From Dictyoglomus turgidum DSM 6724 (GTDB lineage: Bacteria; Dictyoglomota; Dictyoglomia; Dictyoglomales; Dictyoglomaceae), in contig NC_011661.1 of assembly GCF_000021645.1 (NCBI RefSeq), positions 1,582,723-1,646,722 of the forward strand: a stretch of 64,000 nt of DNA, given 5' to 3'. Shown here in pieces: positions 63,023-64,000 of this stretch. The number at the start of each line of letters is the position of its first letter. Position 1 is the first letter of the stretch. Below the pieces are notes generated by a model, which saw only the letters and a program-made list of their open reading frames with translations, did no database searches and was not told the DNA's origin. Made by a program: the position numbers and the translations under genes.

Positions 63023-63057
63023 AAGGCGCTTTGGAAGTCATTCCTAAGCGCCTTTTT
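63023..63057 (+). terminator. Terminator-like hairpin in the leader of the 63101 gene
   Basis: AAGGCGCTT (63023-63031) pairs with AAGCGCCTT (63046-63054), with an inner GGAA/TTCC pair and a GTCA loop; TTT follows. It lies about 20 bases after the predicted transcription start and 43 bases before the ATG, so it may attenuate the operon. The right arm GCGCCT is also complementary to AGGCGC (63089-63094), which overlaps the ribosome site. Confidence 0.75.
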
Positions 63058-63100
63058 AGTTTTATAGACAAAATTTACATTAACTGGGAGGCGCAAAGTT

Positions 63101-64000
63101 ATGAAAAATACTGAGATAAAAATTGTAGACACCACATTAAGAGATGGTGAGCAAACTGCTGGTGTAGTATTCTCAAAAGCTGAAAAACTTCAGATTGCAA
63201 GAATGCTTGATGAGATAGGAGTACATCAGATTGAGGCGGGAATTCCGGTGATGGGAGGAGACGAGGAAGAAGCAATAAAAGCTATAGTCAAAGCAGGATT
63301 AAAGGCAAGTATTATGGGATGGAATAGAGCTGTAATAAGTGATATTGAGGCATCTTTAAGATGTGGTGTAGATGCGGTGGCTATTTCTATTTCCACATCA
63401 GATATTCATATTAAATATAAGCTTAAGAAAACCAGAGAGTGGGTCTTAGAAAGTATGGTAAAAGCAACAGAATTTGCAAAAAAACACGGAGTTTACATAT
63501 CAGTAAATGCCGAGGATGCTTCCAGAACTGATATGGACTTCCTATTACAGTTTGCAAAAGCTGCAAAAGAAGCGGGAGCAGATCGTCTAAGATATTGTGA
63601 CACTGTAGGAATAATGGAACCCTTCACCATGTACGAGGTGATAAAGACCATCATTGAAAAAGTAGGAATACCTGTGGAAATGCACACCCATAATGATTTT
63701 GGAATGGCTACTGCTAATGCTCTTGCAGGGGTGAGAGCAGGTGCAACCTATGTGGGGGTAACTGTAAATGGACTTGGAGAAAGAGCAGGAAATGCTGCAT
63801 TAGAAGAAGTAGTTATGGCACTTAAATATATCTATAACATTGATGTGGGCATCAAAACCTATAAACTCAGAGAGCTTAGCGAATATGTAGCAAAAGCCTC
63901 TCAAAGGGAGCTCCCTGTAAATAAAGCAATTGTAGGTAAAAATATTTTTGCCCATGAATCAGGAATCCATGCTGATGGTGTAATTAAATATCCAAAAACC
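63101..64000 (+). CDS. Homocitrate synthase / isopropylmalate synthase family, 3' truncated by window
   Basis: First 300 codons of an alpha-isopropylmalate/homocitrate synthase family enzyme, which condenses acetyl-CoA with an alpha-keto acid. IVDTTLRDGEQTAGVVFSKAEKLQIARMLDEIG, the HTHNDFGMATANALAG metal motif, TVNGLGERAGNAALEEVVMAL and AHESGIHADG are seen. The short N-terminus and VNGLGERAGNA look closer to NifV-type homocitrate synthase than to LeuA, but citramalate or isopropylmalate specificity cannot be excluded. ATG 63101 follows GGGAGG. The stop is beyond the window. Confidence 0.88.
   Translation, partial: MKNTEIKIVDTTLRDGEQTAGVVFSKAEKLQIARMLDEIGVHQIEAGIPVMGGDEEEAIKAIVKAGLKASIMGWNRAVISDIEASLRCGVDAVAISISTSDIHIKYKLKKTREWVLESMVKATEFAKKHGVYISVNAEDASRTDMDFLLQFAKAAKEAGADRLRYCDTVGIMEPFTMYEVIKTIIEKVGIPVEMHTHNDFGMATANALAGVRAGATYVGVTVNGLGERAGNAALEEVVMALKYIYNIDVGIKTYKLRELSEYVAKASQRELPVNKAIVGKNIFAHESGIHADGVIKYPKT

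Noticed and set aside
62862-63100. T-box or leader-peptide attenuator before the homocitrate-synthase-like gene
   Set aside because: Only about 20 bases separate the predicted start from the hairpin, too little for a T-box, and the nine-codon frame lacks a run of Leu, Ile, Val or Lys codons.

Overview
This window looks like chromosomal DNA of a low-GC (roughly one third G+C), densely coding thermophilic bacterium, most probably Dictyoglomus. That assignment is an inference from base composition, the archaeal-style NurA-HerA-Mre11-Rad50 cluster, the secreted polysaccharide-utilisation genes and the general protein style; no database was searched. I see no insertion sequence, prophage or CRISPR array, and no gene-free stretch longer than about 300 bases.

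Layout. Bases 1-2074 hold the 3' part of feoB and a FeoC-like gene (ferrous iron uptake). Bases 1995-7334 (minus) are a pyrimidine operon, pyrR-pyrB-pyrC-pyrK-pyrD-pyrF, behind a consensus promoter and a PyrR-binding attenuator. After trmB and a divergent esterase, 9253-12393 (minus) is a metal-related operon: a decayed CopA-type copper ATPase, a 46-residue membrane protein, a DUF438/hemerythrin/PAS protein and a 48-residue YHS-domain protein, behind a palindromic operator. A THEP1 NTPase and an FGGY sugar kinase diverge at about 12.95 kb.

Bases 14342-31353 (minus) form a large carbohydrate locus: two paralogous solute-binding proteins at its ends, two pairs of ABC permeases, a solute-binding protein fused to two carbohydrate-binding-like modules, a GH5 glucanase, a CBM-like secreted protein, a DUF5696 protein, an NHL/Yip1 membrane protein and an AraC regulator. 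No transport ATPase is encoded here, so one must be supplied from elsewhere. Next come a histidine phosphatase, tRNA-Ser(GCT), a Clp-N protein, a secreted metallo-beta-lactamase-fold protein, and polX-trmI.

Bases 36022-48585 (minus) are one long housekeeping run: yebC, ruvC, ruvA, ruvB, queH, a lipid kinase, a DUF2905 gene, a SpoIID-like gene, queA, tgt, yajC, secD, secF and recJ. A HAD phosphatase diverges from yebC through promoters whose -35 elements overlap. Bases 49384-51979 hold the NAD(P)H-hydrate repair enzyme, a NusG-domain-II protein and an exported nitroreductase-like protein. Bases 52052-61654 (plus) are one operon: SIS isomerase, DUF212, glycosyltransferase, NurA, HerA, Mre11 and Rad50. 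galU and a cupin gene follow on the minus strand, and a homocitrate synthase/isopropylmalate synthase-family gene runs off the right edge behind a hairpin-containing leader.

Most notable observations: the Rad50 homologue has no CxxC zinc hook and carries a two-helix hydrophobic hairpin at its centre; several genes have a -10 box directly upstream, no Shine-Dalgarno and a shared ACTATG start context (leaderless candidates); tail-to-tail genes overlap on opposite strands; the copA remnant carries at least four independent lesions; and exported proteins share an aromatic-small-Gln signal-cleavage motif.
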